Assembly: GCA_035463295.1 (NCBI GenBank) | Contig: DATHTK010000102.1 | Span: 29,889-93,888 of the forward strand | DNA length: 64,000 nt | Reading direction: 5' to 3' | Origin: DATHTK01 sp035463295 | GTDB taxonomy: Bacteria > Actinomycetota > Rubrobacteria > Rubrobacterales > Rubrobacteraceae | In this document: piece after piece, positions 47,895 through 57,095 of the stretch | Layout of the letters: each line of letters opens with the position of its first letter | Position numbering within the stretch: the first letter of the stretch is position 1 | Notes under the pieces: model-generated | The model's database searches: none | Seen by the model: only the letters and a program-made list of their open reading frames with translations | What the model was told of the DNA's origin: nothing | Made by a program: the position numbers and the translations under genes

Positions 47895-48833
47895 TTGGCA
47901 GCGGGACGGGTAGCGATCTTGGCCGTAGCGTTGTTTTTCATAGCGGGGCTGACCGGTGGGTGCGGCCAGCCTCCACCGTCAGGGGGTGGAGGCGACGGGT
48001 CTGGCGAGACGACCGGGGAGGGCGAGACCACGTCGGAGACGCCGGGGGAGAGCACCGGCGAAACGAGCGTCGAGGAGACGACCATGGTGGACGTCGGGGG
48101 AACTCCGGAGCTGGCAGAGGCCGCCGACCAGTACGAGGAGTACGTGGCGGAGCAGATCGTGCTCCTCGACCGATTAACCGGGCGGTTCGTCGAGGCGGTC
48201 CTCGCTGGCGATGTGGAGAGGGCCAAGGAGCTATACGCGCCGGCGCGGGTGCCATGGGAGCGCATCGAGCCGATCGCGGCACAGCTCGGGGACTACGATC
48301 CGAGGATAGACGCCCGTGAGGGGGACGTCCCGGACAGCGAGTGGAGAGGCTTTCACAGGATAGAGAAGGCGTTGTGGATCGAGGGGACCACGGAGGGACA
48401 GGAGGAGTACGCCCGGCAGCTCCGGGAAGACGTGGGTAATCTACGCGAGGAGATAGACGGTCTCGAGCTCGAGCCGGTAGACCTTGTCACGGGATCGGTC
48501 GAGCTCCTCAACGAGGTGTCGGCGGGCAAGATCACAGGCGAAGAAGAGCGCTACTCGCACACGGACCTCTACGACATCGCGGCGAACGTCGAGGGTTCGG
48601 AGGCGGCATTCGAGGAGCTCAAGCCCGAGGTGGCGGGCGAGGACCTGACTCTAGCCAACGAGGTCGAGGAGGGCTTCGACGGGGTCTATGAGGAGCTCGA
48701 GCCATATAGCAGGGAAGGCGGCTGGGTCTCCTACGAGCAGCTCGACGAAGCCGACCGCCGCGCCCTCAGTCAGAAGGTCGACGCCCTGGCGGAGTCCCTC
48801 TCGCGGGTCGGACAGGTACTGGAAGAAGGCTAG
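47895..48833 (+). CDS. efeO: EfeO-like iron-uptake lipoprotein (imelysin/M75 domain)
   Basis: 312 residues. A signal peptide with lipobox (FIAGLTGGC) is followed by a 40-residue Gly/Thr/Glu linker and then a four-helix imelysin domain (about 70-310) with the metal-binding HxxE (SEWRGFHRIEKALWIEG) and TGEEERYSHTDLYDIAANVE. In EfeUOB systems EfeO is the extracytoplasmic iron-binding subunit. TTG start with GGAGGT 4 nt upstream. efeB follows 3 nt later. No efeU permease gene is nearby. The Fur-like box upstream suggests iron repression. Confidence 0.9.
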   Translation: MAAGRVAILAVALFFIAGLTGGCGQPPPSGGGGDGSGETTGEGETTSETPGESTGETSVEETTMVDVGGTPELAEAADQYEEYVAEQIVLLDRLTGRFVEAVLAGDVERAKELYAPARVPWERIEPIAAQLGDYDPRIDAREGDVPDSEWRGFHRIEKALWIEGTTEGQEEYARQLREDVGNLREEIDGLELEPVDLVTGSVELLNEVSAGKITGEEERYSHTDLYDIAANVEGSEAAFEELKPEVAGEDLTLANEVEEGFDGVYEELEPYSREGGWVSYEQLDEADRRALSQKVDALAESLSRVGQVLEEG

Positions 48834-48836
48834 TGC

Positions 48837-50111
48837 GTGGCCGGAGAAGAGGGTCGCGGGAGGAAGATCAGCCGCAGGAACCTCTTTCGTCTCGTGGGGG
48901 CCGGAGGCGCCGGTCTCGCCATCGGGACCGGAGGTTACGCGATGGTCCAGCACGCCGGAGACGAGCCGACCGCGACCTCCGGGGCGCAGGATGTGCCGTT
49001 TTTCGGCGACCACCAGGCGGGCATCGCGACACCGCAGCAGGAACACCTCCACTTCGCCGCCCTCGACCTGGTCGTTGAGGACGCCGCCGGGGTGCGCGAG
49101 CTTCTGCGGGCATGGTCGGCAGCCGGGGCGCGGATGGCCACCGGCAGACCAGCGGGCGAGGAGAATCGCAGCCCCTTCATGCCGCCCGAGGATACCGGCG
49201 AGGCCTTCGGTCTGGCTCCGGCACGGCTCACGATCACCATTGGATTCGGTCCCACGCTCTTCGAGAAGGAGGGCGCGGACAGATTCGGGCTCGCGGACAG
49301 GAGGCCGGAGGCGCTTTCGGAGCTGCCGCCGTTGCCGAGAGACGCGCTGGAGGAGGAGCGTTCGGGGGGCGACCTCTGCATCCAGGCGTGCGCCGACGAT
49401 CCGCAGATCGCCTTCCACGCGGTGAGAAACCTCGTCCGCATAGCCCGGGGCATCGCCGTCGTCCGATGGTCGCAACTCGGTTTCGGGCGCACGGCCAGCA
49501 CGAGCCGAACCCAGGCCACGCCGCGAAACCTCATGGGCTTCAAAGACGGTACCAACAACATAAAGGCCGAGGGCGAGGCACTCATGAGCCGATACGTATG
49601 GGTTCCGCGTAGCGAAGGTCCGGCGTGGATGGCGAACGGCACCTATCTCGTGGCGCGGAGGATACGGATGTTGATCGAGGTCTGGGACCGCGTCTCGCTG
49701 GATGAGCAGGAGAAGACCATCGGCCGGCACAAGTACAGCGGGGCGCCACTCGGCCAAGAGAGGGAGTTCGCCGAGGTGAATCTCGAGGGCAGAGACAAGG
49801 AGGGGGAGCTCGTGATCCCCGCGGACTCCCACGTCCGGCTCTCGCGGGGGAGCGACGAGGAGCAGATCCTGCGCCGCGGTTACTCGTTCACGGACGGCAT
49901 GGATGACGAGCGCGGACAGCTCGACGCCGGGCTCTTCTTTATCTGCTTCCAGCGCGACCCGCGCCGCCAGTTCGTACCCCTGCAGCGGCGCCTCGGAGAA
50001 AACGACCGCTTGAACGAGTACATAAGACACACTGGTAGCGCACTCTTCGCGTGCCCACCCGGCGCGAGGGAGGGCGGCTACGTCGGCGAGGGCCTTTTCG
50101 AAGCGGTTTGA
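48837..50111 (+). CDS. efeB: EfeB deferrochelatase/DyP-type peroxidase, Tat-exported
   Basis: 424 residues. A twin-arginine signal (ISRRNLFRLVGAGGAGLAI) leads a DyP dimeric alpha-beta barrel pair. The DyP signature GxxDG is in RNLMGFKDGTNNIKAEG, and the proximal heme His is in PADSHVRLSRGSDEEQILRR. EfeB removes iron from heme or oxidises ferrous iron for EfeO/EfeU. GTG start 3 nt after the efeO stop. Its 3' end overlaps by 34 bp the end of the convergent membrane glycosyltransferase-like gene. Confidence 0.92.
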   Translation: MAGEEGRGRKISRRNLFRLVGAGGAGLAIGTGGYAMVQHAGDEPTATSGAQDVPFFGDHQAGIATPQQEHLHFAALDLVVEDAAGVRELLRAWSAAGARMATGRPAGEENRSPFMPPEDTGEAFGLAPARLTITIGFGPTLFEKEGADRFGLADRRPEALSELPPLPRDALEEERSGGDLCIQACADDPQIAFHAVRNLVRIARGIAVVRWSQLGFGRTASTSRTQATPRNLMGFKDGTNNIKAEGEALMSRYVWVPRSEGPAWMANGTYLVARRIRMLIEVWDRVSLDEQEKTIGRHKYSGAPLGQEREFAEVNLEGRDKEGELVIPADSHVRLSRGSDEEQILRRGYSFTDGMDDERGQLDAGLFFICFQRDPRRQFVPLQRRLGENDRLNEYIRHTGSALFACPPGAREGGYVGEGLFEAV

Positions 50112-52168
50112 ACGCCCGACTCCCGAGCGGTTCGCGCTTCCTGCTCTCGGGGTTCTCTTTCCACGCGGAAGATCCGATAGCGCAGGCTCAACCTCTCTTT
50201 TCGCGCGGGGAGTTCTTTCTCCACGGCGGCGAGCCGCGGGAGGTCGAGTCTGGCGGAGGCCACCGCGCGAAAATCCACGTCCGCTAGCAACGGCGCCGGC
50301 CCGCCGTCGGTGGTGACGTAGAGGGCGCGGTCCAGCAGTCCCGCCTCGTCCAGCTCGTCGATCTCGCGTATAAAGCGGTCCCGGTCGTAAGGAAGAACGG
50401 GGCGGTCGTAGAGGTACTCGAAAGTGGAGGCCGTGACGTCGTAGCCCTCGGGCATCTCCATAAAGACGACCTCGGCAGCAGGGATCTTCGCCTCGATCCT
50501 CTCGAAGGCCTCGACGGCTCCCTCGAGCTCCCGGAAGGTGAGGATGGGAAGAGCGGTGTGCACCGTCCAGGCGAACGCTACCGCGGCGAGTATCCCCGCG
50601 AAGGCGGCGCCGGCCCGTGGTCGCCAGATCCTTGCGAGCCATCCGCCGACCTCGACCACCGCGTATCCGGCCAGAAGCGCGAGGATCGGGAAGGCGGTCG
50701 GCACGAAGCGCCGGGTCGCCCACGGAAGATCCGGGGAGACGTTCGGGATCGCGGCGTAGAGCACTCCGAAGGCGAGAAAGGCTCCGAGCACGAGCGTCCG
50801 CCCGGCGTCGAGTTGTCGGGCCGCGAGCACGAAGCCGAGAAGGCCGAGCGCGGCGACGACCGGCGTGGTGAACCAGGTGAGGCGGAGCAGGACCTGGGTC
50901 CGGTAAGCCTCGAAGTCCCTCGAGCCGTCCGGGAGGGTATCCCAAGGCACCGGCAGAACGAAGTAAGCCCAGAGCGCGACCCCCGCGAGAAGAAGCGCTC
51001 CGGCAAACGCCAGCCTCGGGCCGCGAACCTCGAGGAAGTCCCCGATCTCGCCCCCCCACCGCCTCCTGAGATAGAGGAGAGCACCAACCCCCGGCAGGGC
51101 CGCCGCAGCGGCGACCGGAGCGAAGGTGAGCGTTTCCCTCAAACCATGTTCGGCGTAGATGACATACAGGTAGCGCCCCCCGACGGTGTTCAGGTAGACG
51201 AGGGTAGCCGCAGCAAACAGCGCGAGCGGCACCAGCGGGTAGAGCCAGCGCCGCGCCGGACCGCGAGTCAGCAGATCGTAGCCGAAGAGGAGCGGCACGG
51301 CGACGGCGGCGAGAAAGGCGTCCACCCGCACGAGCATGACCGCCCCGAGGAGCAAGCCCGAGACTACGCCGGCGAGCGCACCCCCGCCCCGAACGAAGCG
51401 TACGCCGAGCCAGAGCCCGGCGAGTACGAGAAGCTGGGTCATCACCTCGCTGGAGGGGTGTCGGGCCCACCACACCTGGGCGTAGCTCGGTGCGAGAAGC
51501 ACCGCGCCCAGTATCCCGGCCCACGGACCGAAGATCTCCCTGCCCACCAGGAACGCGAAGCCAACCGCCAGAGCGCCGAGAACAGGCACGACGAACAGCG
51601 AGCCCCACAGCCCTCCCGCCAGATTGCCGACCCCCAGGTACGCGAACGGACCCGGGAAGAACTGGGGAACGATCAGGTCCTGCCCGTAGATGTAGAATCC
51701 TGGGTACTTCTTCCCCTCGAGAAACTGGTGAAAGGTGCTGACGGCTCCGACAAGAGGGTCCCGGTGCAGCAGCGCCCCCGTCCGGGCAAGCCTGTCGGCG
51801 AAGAGCGTGTAAACGCCGGGGTCCCGGCTGTTGACTATGTACTCGGCCGGCCTCGAGTAGAGCGCGAGGCTTCCGGCTACGACAGCGGGCGGCACCAGGT
51901 CCCACCGCGTCGCCCGCACCTCCCCTCCCCTTCCCCGCCCGACAAAGTACGCCGCTGCGGCACAGAGCCCGAGCGACCCCGCGATAGCCAGGACGTTGAA
52001 CCATCCCGCGAGAGCCAGCAAGGTGAGCACCGGCCCGGAGACGGCCAGCGAGGCGGCGAGGCGTAGGGCGAAGAGGTCGCACGGACCATCACCCTTCTGC
52101 ACAAGACCCGGTCCGAGGAAGTGCCCCGGCAGATAGAGGCTGGCCAGGATAAGAGCCGCTTGCAGCAC
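50078..52168 (-). CDS. Large membrane protein, GT-C glycosyltransferase-like
   Basis: 696 residues with about 12 membrane helices in the first 500 residues, a first extracytoplasmic loop with acidic residues (IVNSRDPGVYTLFADRLART; AQVWWARHPSSEVMTQLLVL) and a 170-residue soluble C-terminal domain. This is the layout of GT-C enzymes that use polyprenyl-phosphate sugars, such as mannosyltransferases; no specific family is assignable. It begins 10 nt after the epimerase stop, and the epimerase plus this protein may make a surface polysaccharide. Confidence 0.78.
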   Translation of the reverse strand: MLQAALILASLYLPGHFLGPGLVQKGDGPCDLFALRLAASLAVSGPVLTLLALAGWFNVLAIAGSLGLCAAAAYFVGRGRGGEVRATRWDLVPPAVVAGSLALYSRPAEYIVNSRDPGVYTLFADRLARTGALLHRDPLVGAVSTFHQFLEGKKYPGFYIYGQDLIVPQFFPGPFAYLGVGNLAGGLWGSLFVVPVLGALAVGFAFLVGREIFGPWAGILGAVLLAPSYAQVWWARHPSSEVMTQLLVLAGLWLGVRFVRGGGALAGVVSGLLLGAVMLVRVDAFLAAVAVPLLFGYDLLTRGPARRWLYPLVPLALFAAATLVYLNTVGGRYLYVIYAEHGLRETLTFAPVAAAAALPGVGALLYLRRRWGGEIGDFLEVRGPRLAFAGALLLAGVALWAYFVLPVPWDTLPDGSRDFEAYRTQVLLRLTWFTTPVVAALGLLGFVLAARQLDAGRTLVLGAFLAFGVLYAAIPNVSPDLPWATRRFVPTAFPILALLAGYAVVEVGGWLARIWRPRAGAAFAGILAAVAFAWTVHTALPILTFRELEGAVEAFERIEAKIPAAEVVFMEMPEGYDVTASTFEYLYDRPVLPYDRDRFIREIDELDEAGLLDRALYVTTDGGPAPLLADVDFRAVASARLDLPRLAAVEKELPARKERLSLRYRIFRVEREPREQEARTARESGVQTASKRPSPT

Positions 52169-52178
52169 CGACTCTGGC

Positions 52179-53132
52179 TCAGGTCACGGCGGCGACCGGA
52201 TTCTGCTCCACGGCCCACGCGACCTGCGCCGCAAGCCCCTCTTCGAGCCCGACGCGCGGCTCGTAGTTCAGAACTGCCTCGGCCCGACCGGAGTCCGCCC
52301 ACGTCGAGCGAACGTCTCCCGCCGCAGGGGGGCCGTACCTTACCTCGACCGGCACACCCGTCACCCTACGGACGGCGTCGAGCATCTCGTCCACGGTCGC
52401 CCGCGCGCCGCCCCCGACGTTGTAGAGGCCGTCGGGGGCCCCCAAGGCGGAGACCGTCGCCTCGACGGCGTCGGTAACATAGGTCATGTCGCGCCGCTGC
52501 CCGCCGTCGCCGAAGATCTCGACGGGCCTCGCGCGCAGCGCAGCGGAGATAAAGCGCGAGAGAGCCATCTCCGGACGCTGGCGTGGACCATAGACCGTGA
52601 AGTAACGCAAGATCGTCGCCGAGACGCCCCGCTCGCGGGCGTGAAGCCGGATCAACTCCTCCGCAGCCACTTTGGAGAGACCATAAGGCGAAGCCGGCCG
52701 CAGGGAGTCTTCCTCTCGTAAAGGCCCACCCCGATCCCCTCCATAGACGGAGGAAGACGAAGCGTAGACGAAGCCCGGGATCCCGTTTCTGTGAACGGCA
52801 TCGAGAAGCCGACCTGTGGTGAGCACGTTGCGCTCCATGTACCGCCGGAGGTTGTCCCCCCAGCTCCGGCGCACCCCAGGCTCCCCCGCGAGGTGGAACA
52901 CCGCGTCCACGCCCCCGAGCAGCGCATCGAGATCCAAGCTCAACAGATCCCCCTCGACAAGCCGGAATCCGGCCGCACCGGTCGCGCGCCCCAGATTGCG
53001 CTCTTTGGTCCGCCGCGAGTAGTGGCTCGTGAACGCGTCCACACCCACCACCTCAGCCCCCCCCACAAGCAGCCGGTCCACCAGGTGCGACCCGATAAAC
53101 CCGGCCGCTCCCGTCACCATAAAGCGTCCCAT
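52179..53132 (-). CDS. NAD-dependent nucleotide-sugar epimerase/dehydratase
   Basis: 317 residues from an ATG at 53132. The extended SDR pattern is clear: MVTGAAGFIGSHLVDRLLVG (NAD motif), VFHLAGEPGVRRSWGDNL, catalytic SSSVYGG...YGLSKVAAEEL (Ser, Tyr, Lys), LRYFTVYGPRQRPEMAL and YNVGGGARATVDEML. Closest in pattern to UDP-glucose 4-epimerase or UDP-glucuronate decarboxylase/epimerase; the exact reaction is unclear. Upstream in-frame GTG is possible but conserved sequence starts at this ATG. It precedes the GT-C-like gene by 10 nt. Confidence 0.88.
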   Translation of the reverse strand: MGRFMVTGAAGFIGSHLVDRLLVGGAEVVGVDAFTSHYSRRTKERNLGRATGAAGFRLVEGDLLSLDLDALLGGVDAVFHLAGEPGVRRSWGDNLRRYMERNVLTTGRLLDAVHRNGIPGFVYASSSSVYGGDRGGPLREEDSLRPASPYGLSKVAAEELIRLHARERGVSATILRYFTVYGPRQRPEMALSRFISAALRARPVEIFGDGGQRRDMTYVTDAVEATVSALGAPDGLYNVGGGARATVDEMLDAVRRVTGVPVEVRYGPPAAGDVRSTWADSGRAEAVLNYEPRVGLEEGLAAQVAWAVEQNPVAAVT

Positions 53133-53221
53133 CAGACGAAAACCTTGATCCAGCTCACAAACCACCCGTCCACCGCTTGACTACCCGCCACTCCGTAGAC
53201 TACTCTGACCTCGATGTTATT

Positions 53222-53240
53222 GCAAACGATTGTCATTAAT
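53222..53240. promoter_or_regulatory. Fur-like box upstream of the fbpABC-type operon
   Basis: GCAAACGATTGTCATTAAT (53222-53240) differs at only four positions from the efeO box and matches the classical Fur consensus at about 12 of 19 positions. It is 62 nt before the fbpA-like start. Confidence 0.7.
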
Positions 53241-53302
53241 GAGAACGCACGGTTCACGGACGATGCGGGACGGCAAGAGCGCCGCCCGGAGGGGGGAAAG
53301 GC

Positions 53303-54415
53303 GTGAGGCTTTCACACCTGGTGGCGCTGGCATTCGCGACGGCCCTGGCGCTCTGGGCGCTCGCCGGCTGCGGGCAGCCGCCCCCGGAGGAGGGCGGTGG
53401 TCGGACGGCGAGTGAGACCACGGGCGAGACCACGAGCGAGACCACGGGTGAGGAGACGACGGTCGCCGAGGCGCTCTCTCCGGGGGAGGGTACGCTCGTG
53501 GTTTACTCGGGGCGCAGCGAGGAGCTGGTCGGCCCCATCTTCGAGCAGTTCGAGGAGAGGAGCGGGGTCGACGTCCAGGTTCGCTACGGGGACACTGCGG
53601 AGCTCGCCGCCACGATCCTCGAGGAGGGCGACAACAGTCCGGCAGACCTCTTCTTCGCCCAGGACCCGGGCGCTCTGGGGGCGCTGGACGACGAGGGGAG
53701 ATTGACGGAGCTGCCGCGGGAGATCCTCGACCGGGTTCCGCCGCGCTTCAGGGCGGACGACGGGGACTGGGTCGGCACCTCGGGGCGGGCGCGAGTCGTG
53801 GCGTACAACACTGACGAGCTTGCGGAGGCGGATCTCCCGGACTCCATCCTGGACTTCACCGACCCCGAGTGGGGGGGCCGGATCGGCTGGGCTCCCACGA
53901 ACGGCTCCTTCCAGGCGTTCGTTACCGCGCTGCGCGAACTGGAGGGCGAGGAGGGGGCGCGCGAGTGGCTCGAAGGGATACAGGCGAACGACCCGTTCGC
54001 CTATCCGGACAACCTGACCGCTATCGAAGGCGTGGCCTCAGGCGAGGTTGATGTCGCCTTCGTCAACCACTACTACCTCTACCAGGTGCAGGAGGAGCGG
54101 GGCGGAGACGTGCCCGTCGCCAACTACTACCTCCAAGACGGCGACCCGGGGGCGCTCGTCCTCGCGGCGGGGGCCGGTGTGCTGGACAGCGCGGAGAATC
54201 CCCGCGCGGCGGAGAGCTTCCTGGAGTTCGCGCTCTCCCAGGAGGCCCAGCAGTACTTCGCCGACGAGACCGTCGAGTACCCGCTGGTCGAGGGGGTCGA
54301 GATCGACGAGGAGCTCGTGCCCCTCGACCAGATACAGAGCCCGGAGATCGACCTGAGCGATCTCGACGATCTGCAGGGCACCCTCGAACTACTGCGGGAG
54401 ACGGGAGTCCTCTAG
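53303..54415 (+). CDS. fbpA: Ferric iron ABC transporter substrate-binding lipoprotein
   Basis: 370 residues. A signal peptide with lipobox (LALWALAGC) and a Thr/Glu/Gly linker precede a class II periplasmic-binding fold starting TLVVYSGRSEELVGPIFEQF. Metal-binding Tyr residues of FbpA proteins fit the FVNHYYLYQVQEE segment. It captures ferric iron, perhaps with a small anion, and hands it to the permease. The linker is encoded by three 12-bp repeats (53414-53449). GTG start with a GGGGGGAAAGG stretch upstream. The permease gene begins 1 nt after the stop. Confidence 0.87.
   Translation: MRLSHLVALAFATALALWALAGCGQPPPEEGGGRTASETTGETTSETTGEETTVAEALSPGEGTLVVYSGRSEELVGPIFEQFEERSGVDVQVRYGDTAELAATILEEGDNSPADLFFAQDPGALGALDDEGRLTELPREILDRVPPRFRADDGDWVGTSGRARVVAYNTDELAEADLPDSILDFTDPEWGGRIGWAPTNGSFQAFVTALRELEGEEGAREWLEGIQANDPFAYPDNLTAIEGVASGEVDVAFVNHYYLYQVQEERGGDVPVANYYLQDGDPGALVLAAGAGVLDSAENPRAAESFLEFALSQEAQQYFADETVEYPLVEGVEIDEELVPLDQIQSPEIDLSDLDDLQGTLELLRETGVL
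53414..53449 (+). repeat. Three tandem 12-bp repeats encoding the lipoprotein linker
   Basis: GAGACCACGGGC (53414-53425), GAGACCACGAGC (53426-53437) and GAGACCACGGGT (53438-53449) are direct repeats in frame, each encoding Glu-Thr-Thr-Gly or Glu-Thr-Thr-Ser. They are prone to slippage, which would alter linker length. Confidence 0.9.
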
Positions 54416-54416
54416 G

Positions 54417-56024
54417 ATGACCGGTCCGCCCGCGGCGCTGACAGAGACGCTCCGGGGGGGCAAAGCGCCCCGCAAGCGCCCACCGGTGCTGCTCACCCTG
54501 CCGGCGGCGCTCGTGGTGGCGGCGCTGATGCTCCCGATCGCCTACCTCGTCGTGCGCTCTTTCGAGAGCGGATGGGAGACGGTCGCCGAGGTACTGCTCG
54601 ATGGCGAGACGCTCGCGGTTCTCGGGCGGAGCGCGTTGCTCGCTGCGACCGTAACCGGGGCGTCTGTCGTTCTGGCGGTCCCGCTCGCTTGGCTCACGAC
54701 GCGCACGGACCTGCCGGCCCGGAGGACGTGGGCGGTCCTGGCGGCGCTACCGCTCGTCATTCCTTCGTACGTCGGCGGGTTCGTACTGGTGAGCGCGCTC
54801 GGGCCGCGCGGGATGTTGCAGGGCGTGCTCGAACCCCTGGGCGTCCAGCGGCTGCCGGAGATCTACGGCTTTCCCGGCGCCACTCTGGCCCTCACCATCT
54901 TCAGCTACCCCTACGTTTTTCTCACCGTGCGCGCCGCCCTGCGCGGGACGGACCCGGCGCTCGAGGAGGCTTCGCGGAGCCTCGGGAGCGGGGCGTGGGC
55001 GACGTTCTTCCGCGTCACGCTGCCCCAGATGCGACCGGCGATCGTGGCTGGAGGGCTCCTCGTGGCGCTATACACACTAAGCGACTTTGGGGCCGTCTCG
55101 CTGCTGCAGTACGACTCCTTTGCGCGCGAGATCTACCTGCAGTACCGCTCCGCATTCGACCGTACCCCGGCGGCCATCCTGGCGCTGATGCTCGTCTTGC
55201 TGACCGCCACGATCCTCCTGGTCGAGGGCCGAACCCGCGGGAGGGCCGGCTACTACGGGCGCGCTAGGGAGGCGCGGCCTGTCGTGCTCGGCCGTTGGCG
55301 GTGGCCTGCGCTCCTTCTCTGCGGCGGCGTGGTCGCCGTCTCGCTCGCCGCGCCGGTCGGCGTCCTCCTCTTCTGGCTGCTGCGGGGTCTCCTCGCCGGC
55401 GAGCCGCTCCGGACCCTATGGCACGCGGCGGCCAGCTCCCTCTATGCCTCGGGGCTCGCGGCCGTCTTCGCGGCGCTCGCGGCCCTCCCGATAGCGGTTC
55501 TGGCTGTGCGCTTTCCGGGGAAGCTCTCCGGCCTCGCCGAGCGCGCGACGTATTTGGGGTACGCCCTGCCGGGGATAGTGCTCGCCCTCTCGCTCGTGTT
55601 CTTCGGCGCCAACTATGCGCCCTGGGCCTACCAGACGCTGGGGCTCCTCGTGTTCGCCTACGTCGTGCACTTCCTGCCGCAGGCCGTGGGAGCGACACGC
55701 TCGGCCCTGCTACAGGTCCGGCCGAGCGTCGAGGAAGCGGCGCGAGGGCTCGGACGGGGCCCGGCATCCGTGCTGGCGACGGTCACGGCGCCGCTCGCGA
55801 GCTCCGGCATCCTTGCGGGCGCGGCTCTGGTATTCTTGACGACGATGAAGGAGTTGCCGGCCACGTTATTGCTCAGCCCCACGGGCTTCGAAACGCTGGC
55901 GACCAGGGTCTGGAGCGCCACCAGCGAGGCCTTCTACGCCCGCGCGGCGGCCCCGGCGCTGCTCCTGATCCTGCTCTCCGCCGTGCCGATGTACCTGCTC
56001 GTCATAAGGGAGAGAACCGGATGA
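54417..56024 (+). CDS. fbpB: Ferric iron ABC transporter permease, duplicated (FbpB type)
   Basis: 535 residues with about 12 membrane helices in two homologous halves. Each half has an EAA loop for the ATPase: LEEASRSLGSGAWATFFRVT and VEEAARGLGRGPASVLATVT. This double-length permease is typical of ferric-binding-protein transporters (FbpB/SfuB). ATG 1 nt after the fbpA stop; its TGA overlaps the ATPase ATG (ATGA). Confidence 0.9.
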   Translation: MTGPPAALTETLRGGKAPRKRPPVLLTLPAALVVAALMLPIAYLVVRSFESGWETVAEVLLDGETLAVLGRSALLAATVTGASVVLAVPLAWLTTRTDLPARRTWAVLAALPLVIPSYVGGFVLVSALGPRGMLQGVLEPLGVQRLPEIYGFPGATLALTIFSYPYVFLTVRAALRGTDPALEEASRSLGSGAWATFFRVTLPQMRPAIVAGGLLVALYTLSDFGAVSLLQYDSFAREIYLQYRSAFDRTPAAILALMLVLLTATILLVEGRTRGRAGYYGRAREARPVVLGRWRWPALLLCGGVVAVSLAAPVGVLLFWLLRGLLAGEPLRTLWHAAASSLYASGLAAVFAALAALPIAVLAVRFPGKLSGLAERATYLGYALPGIVLALSLVFFGANYAPWAYQTLGLLVFAYVVHFLPQAVGATRSALLQVRPSVEEAARGLGRGPASVLATVTAPLASSGILAGAALVFLTTMKELPATLLLSPTGFETLATRVWSATSEAFYARAAAPALLLILLSAVPMYLLVIRERTG

Positions 56025-57046
56025 GCGCCGACGTGATGGTCAGGCTCTCGGGGGTGAGCCGGAGCTACAACGGCACGAAGGCCGTCCGGGGAGCGAGCCT
56101 GGAGGTCAGAAAGGGAGAGGTCCTCGGCCTGCTCGGTCCCTCCGGGTGCGGCAAGACCACGACGCTGCGCATGATCGCTGGCTTCGAGCCCCCCGAGTCC
56201 GGCACCATCGAGGTCGGCGGACGGGTCGTGGCGGGGCCCGGCGTGAACGTGGCACCGGAGAGGCGGCGCGTCGGGATGGTCTTCCAGGACTACGCGCTCT
56301 TCCCCCACCTCAGCGTCGAGCAGAACGTCGCCTACGGCCTCCCGAAAGACAAATGGCGCAACGGGCGCGTGGAGGAGGTTCTCGCTCTCGCGCACCTCAC
56401 CGGGCTCGAAGACAGGATGCCGCACGAGCTCTCCGGCGGCCAGCAACAGCGCGTTGCGCTCGCTCGGGCGCTCGCGCCCGAGCCGGCGGTCGTGCTCCTC
56501 GACGAGCCCTTCTCGAACCTTGACGCCGCGCTGCGTGCCCGCGTGCGCTCGGAGATGCGAGAGATCCTGCTCTCCGCCGGCGCGACGGCCGTTTTCGTCA
56601 CCCACGATCAGGAGGAGGCGCTCAGCCTCGCCGACGAGGTGGCCGTGATGATCGAGGGCTCCGTAGTCCAGGTAGCCCCGCCAGAGGAGCTCTACCACGA
56701 CCCCGCAACCCCCGAGATCGCGCGCTTCGTCGGGGAGGCCAACTTTCTGGAGGGTCACGTCGAGAACGGTTGCATCAGCTGTCTGCTGGGCGAAGTCCCG
56801 GCCTCCTGTCCCTGGAACGGGGAGGCCGAGGCGATGCTGCGGCCCGAATCCCTCCGGCTCACCGCCGACCCCGAGGGAGAGGCGGTCGTGATAGGTCGCG
56901 AGTTCTACGGCCACGACCAGCTCGTGAAGCTGCGCTTCCCCTCTGGCGTAATCCTCCGCTCCCGGCTCGGTGGCGGTCCCGGCTTCAAGGTCGGGGAGCG
57001 CGTCTCCGTCGAGGTCGCCGGCCGGGCGGTCGTCTTCCCCCGGTAG
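56021..57046 (+). CDS. fbpC: Ferric iron ABC transporter ATP-binding protein (FbpC type)
   Basis: 341 residues. ATPase motifs: Walker A LGPSGCGKTTTLRM, Q-loop in VGMVFQDYALFPHLSVE, signature HELSGGQQQRVALARAL, Walker B VVLLDEPFSNLDAALR, H-loop FVTHDQEEALSLADEV. A C-terminal TOBE-type regulatory domain follows (about 245-341). The ATG overlaps the permease stop by four bases. Together with fbpA and fbpB it forms one ferric-iron import operon under the Fur-like box at 53222-53240. Confidence 0.92.
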   Translation: MSADVMVRLSGVSRSYNGTKAVRGASLEVRKGEVLGLLGPSGCGKTTTLRMIAGFEPPESGTIEVGGRVVAGPGVNVAPERRRVGMVFQDYALFPHLSVEQNVAYGLPKDKWRNGRVEEVLALAHLTGLEDRMPHELSGGQQQRVALARALAPEPAVVLLDEPFSNLDAALRARVRSEMREILLSAGATAVFVTHDQEEALSLADEVAVMIEGSVVQVAPPEELYHDPATPEIARFVGEANFLEGHVENGCISCLLGEVPASCPWNGEAEAMLRPESLRLTADPEGEAVVIGREFYGHDQLVKLRFPSGVILRSRLGGGPGFKVGERVSVEVAGRAVVFPR

Positions 57047-57059
57047 AGCCCACGTTCGC

Positions 57060-57065
57060 TAGAAT
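57060..57065 (+). promoter_or_regulatory. -10 element TAGAAT upstream of ppgK
   Basis: TAGAAT lies 30 nt before the ppgK ATG, with CGGAGGG between, giving ppgK its own promoter after the iron operon. Confidence 0.45.
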
Positions 57066-57095
57066 GGTGCAGGGGTCTACCGAACCGGAGGGCAT

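Noticed and set aside
48651..52082. Very long minus-strand open frame over efeO, efeB and the membrane glycosyltransferase
   Set aside because: It is antisense or out of frame to genes with clear domains; its composition is Arg/Gly/Pro-rich as expected for a shadow frame in GC-rich DNA.
53414..53449. CRISPR-like repeat
   Set aside because: The repeats are contiguous 12-mers in frame that encode a linker; there are no spacers. No CRISPR array was seen in the window.
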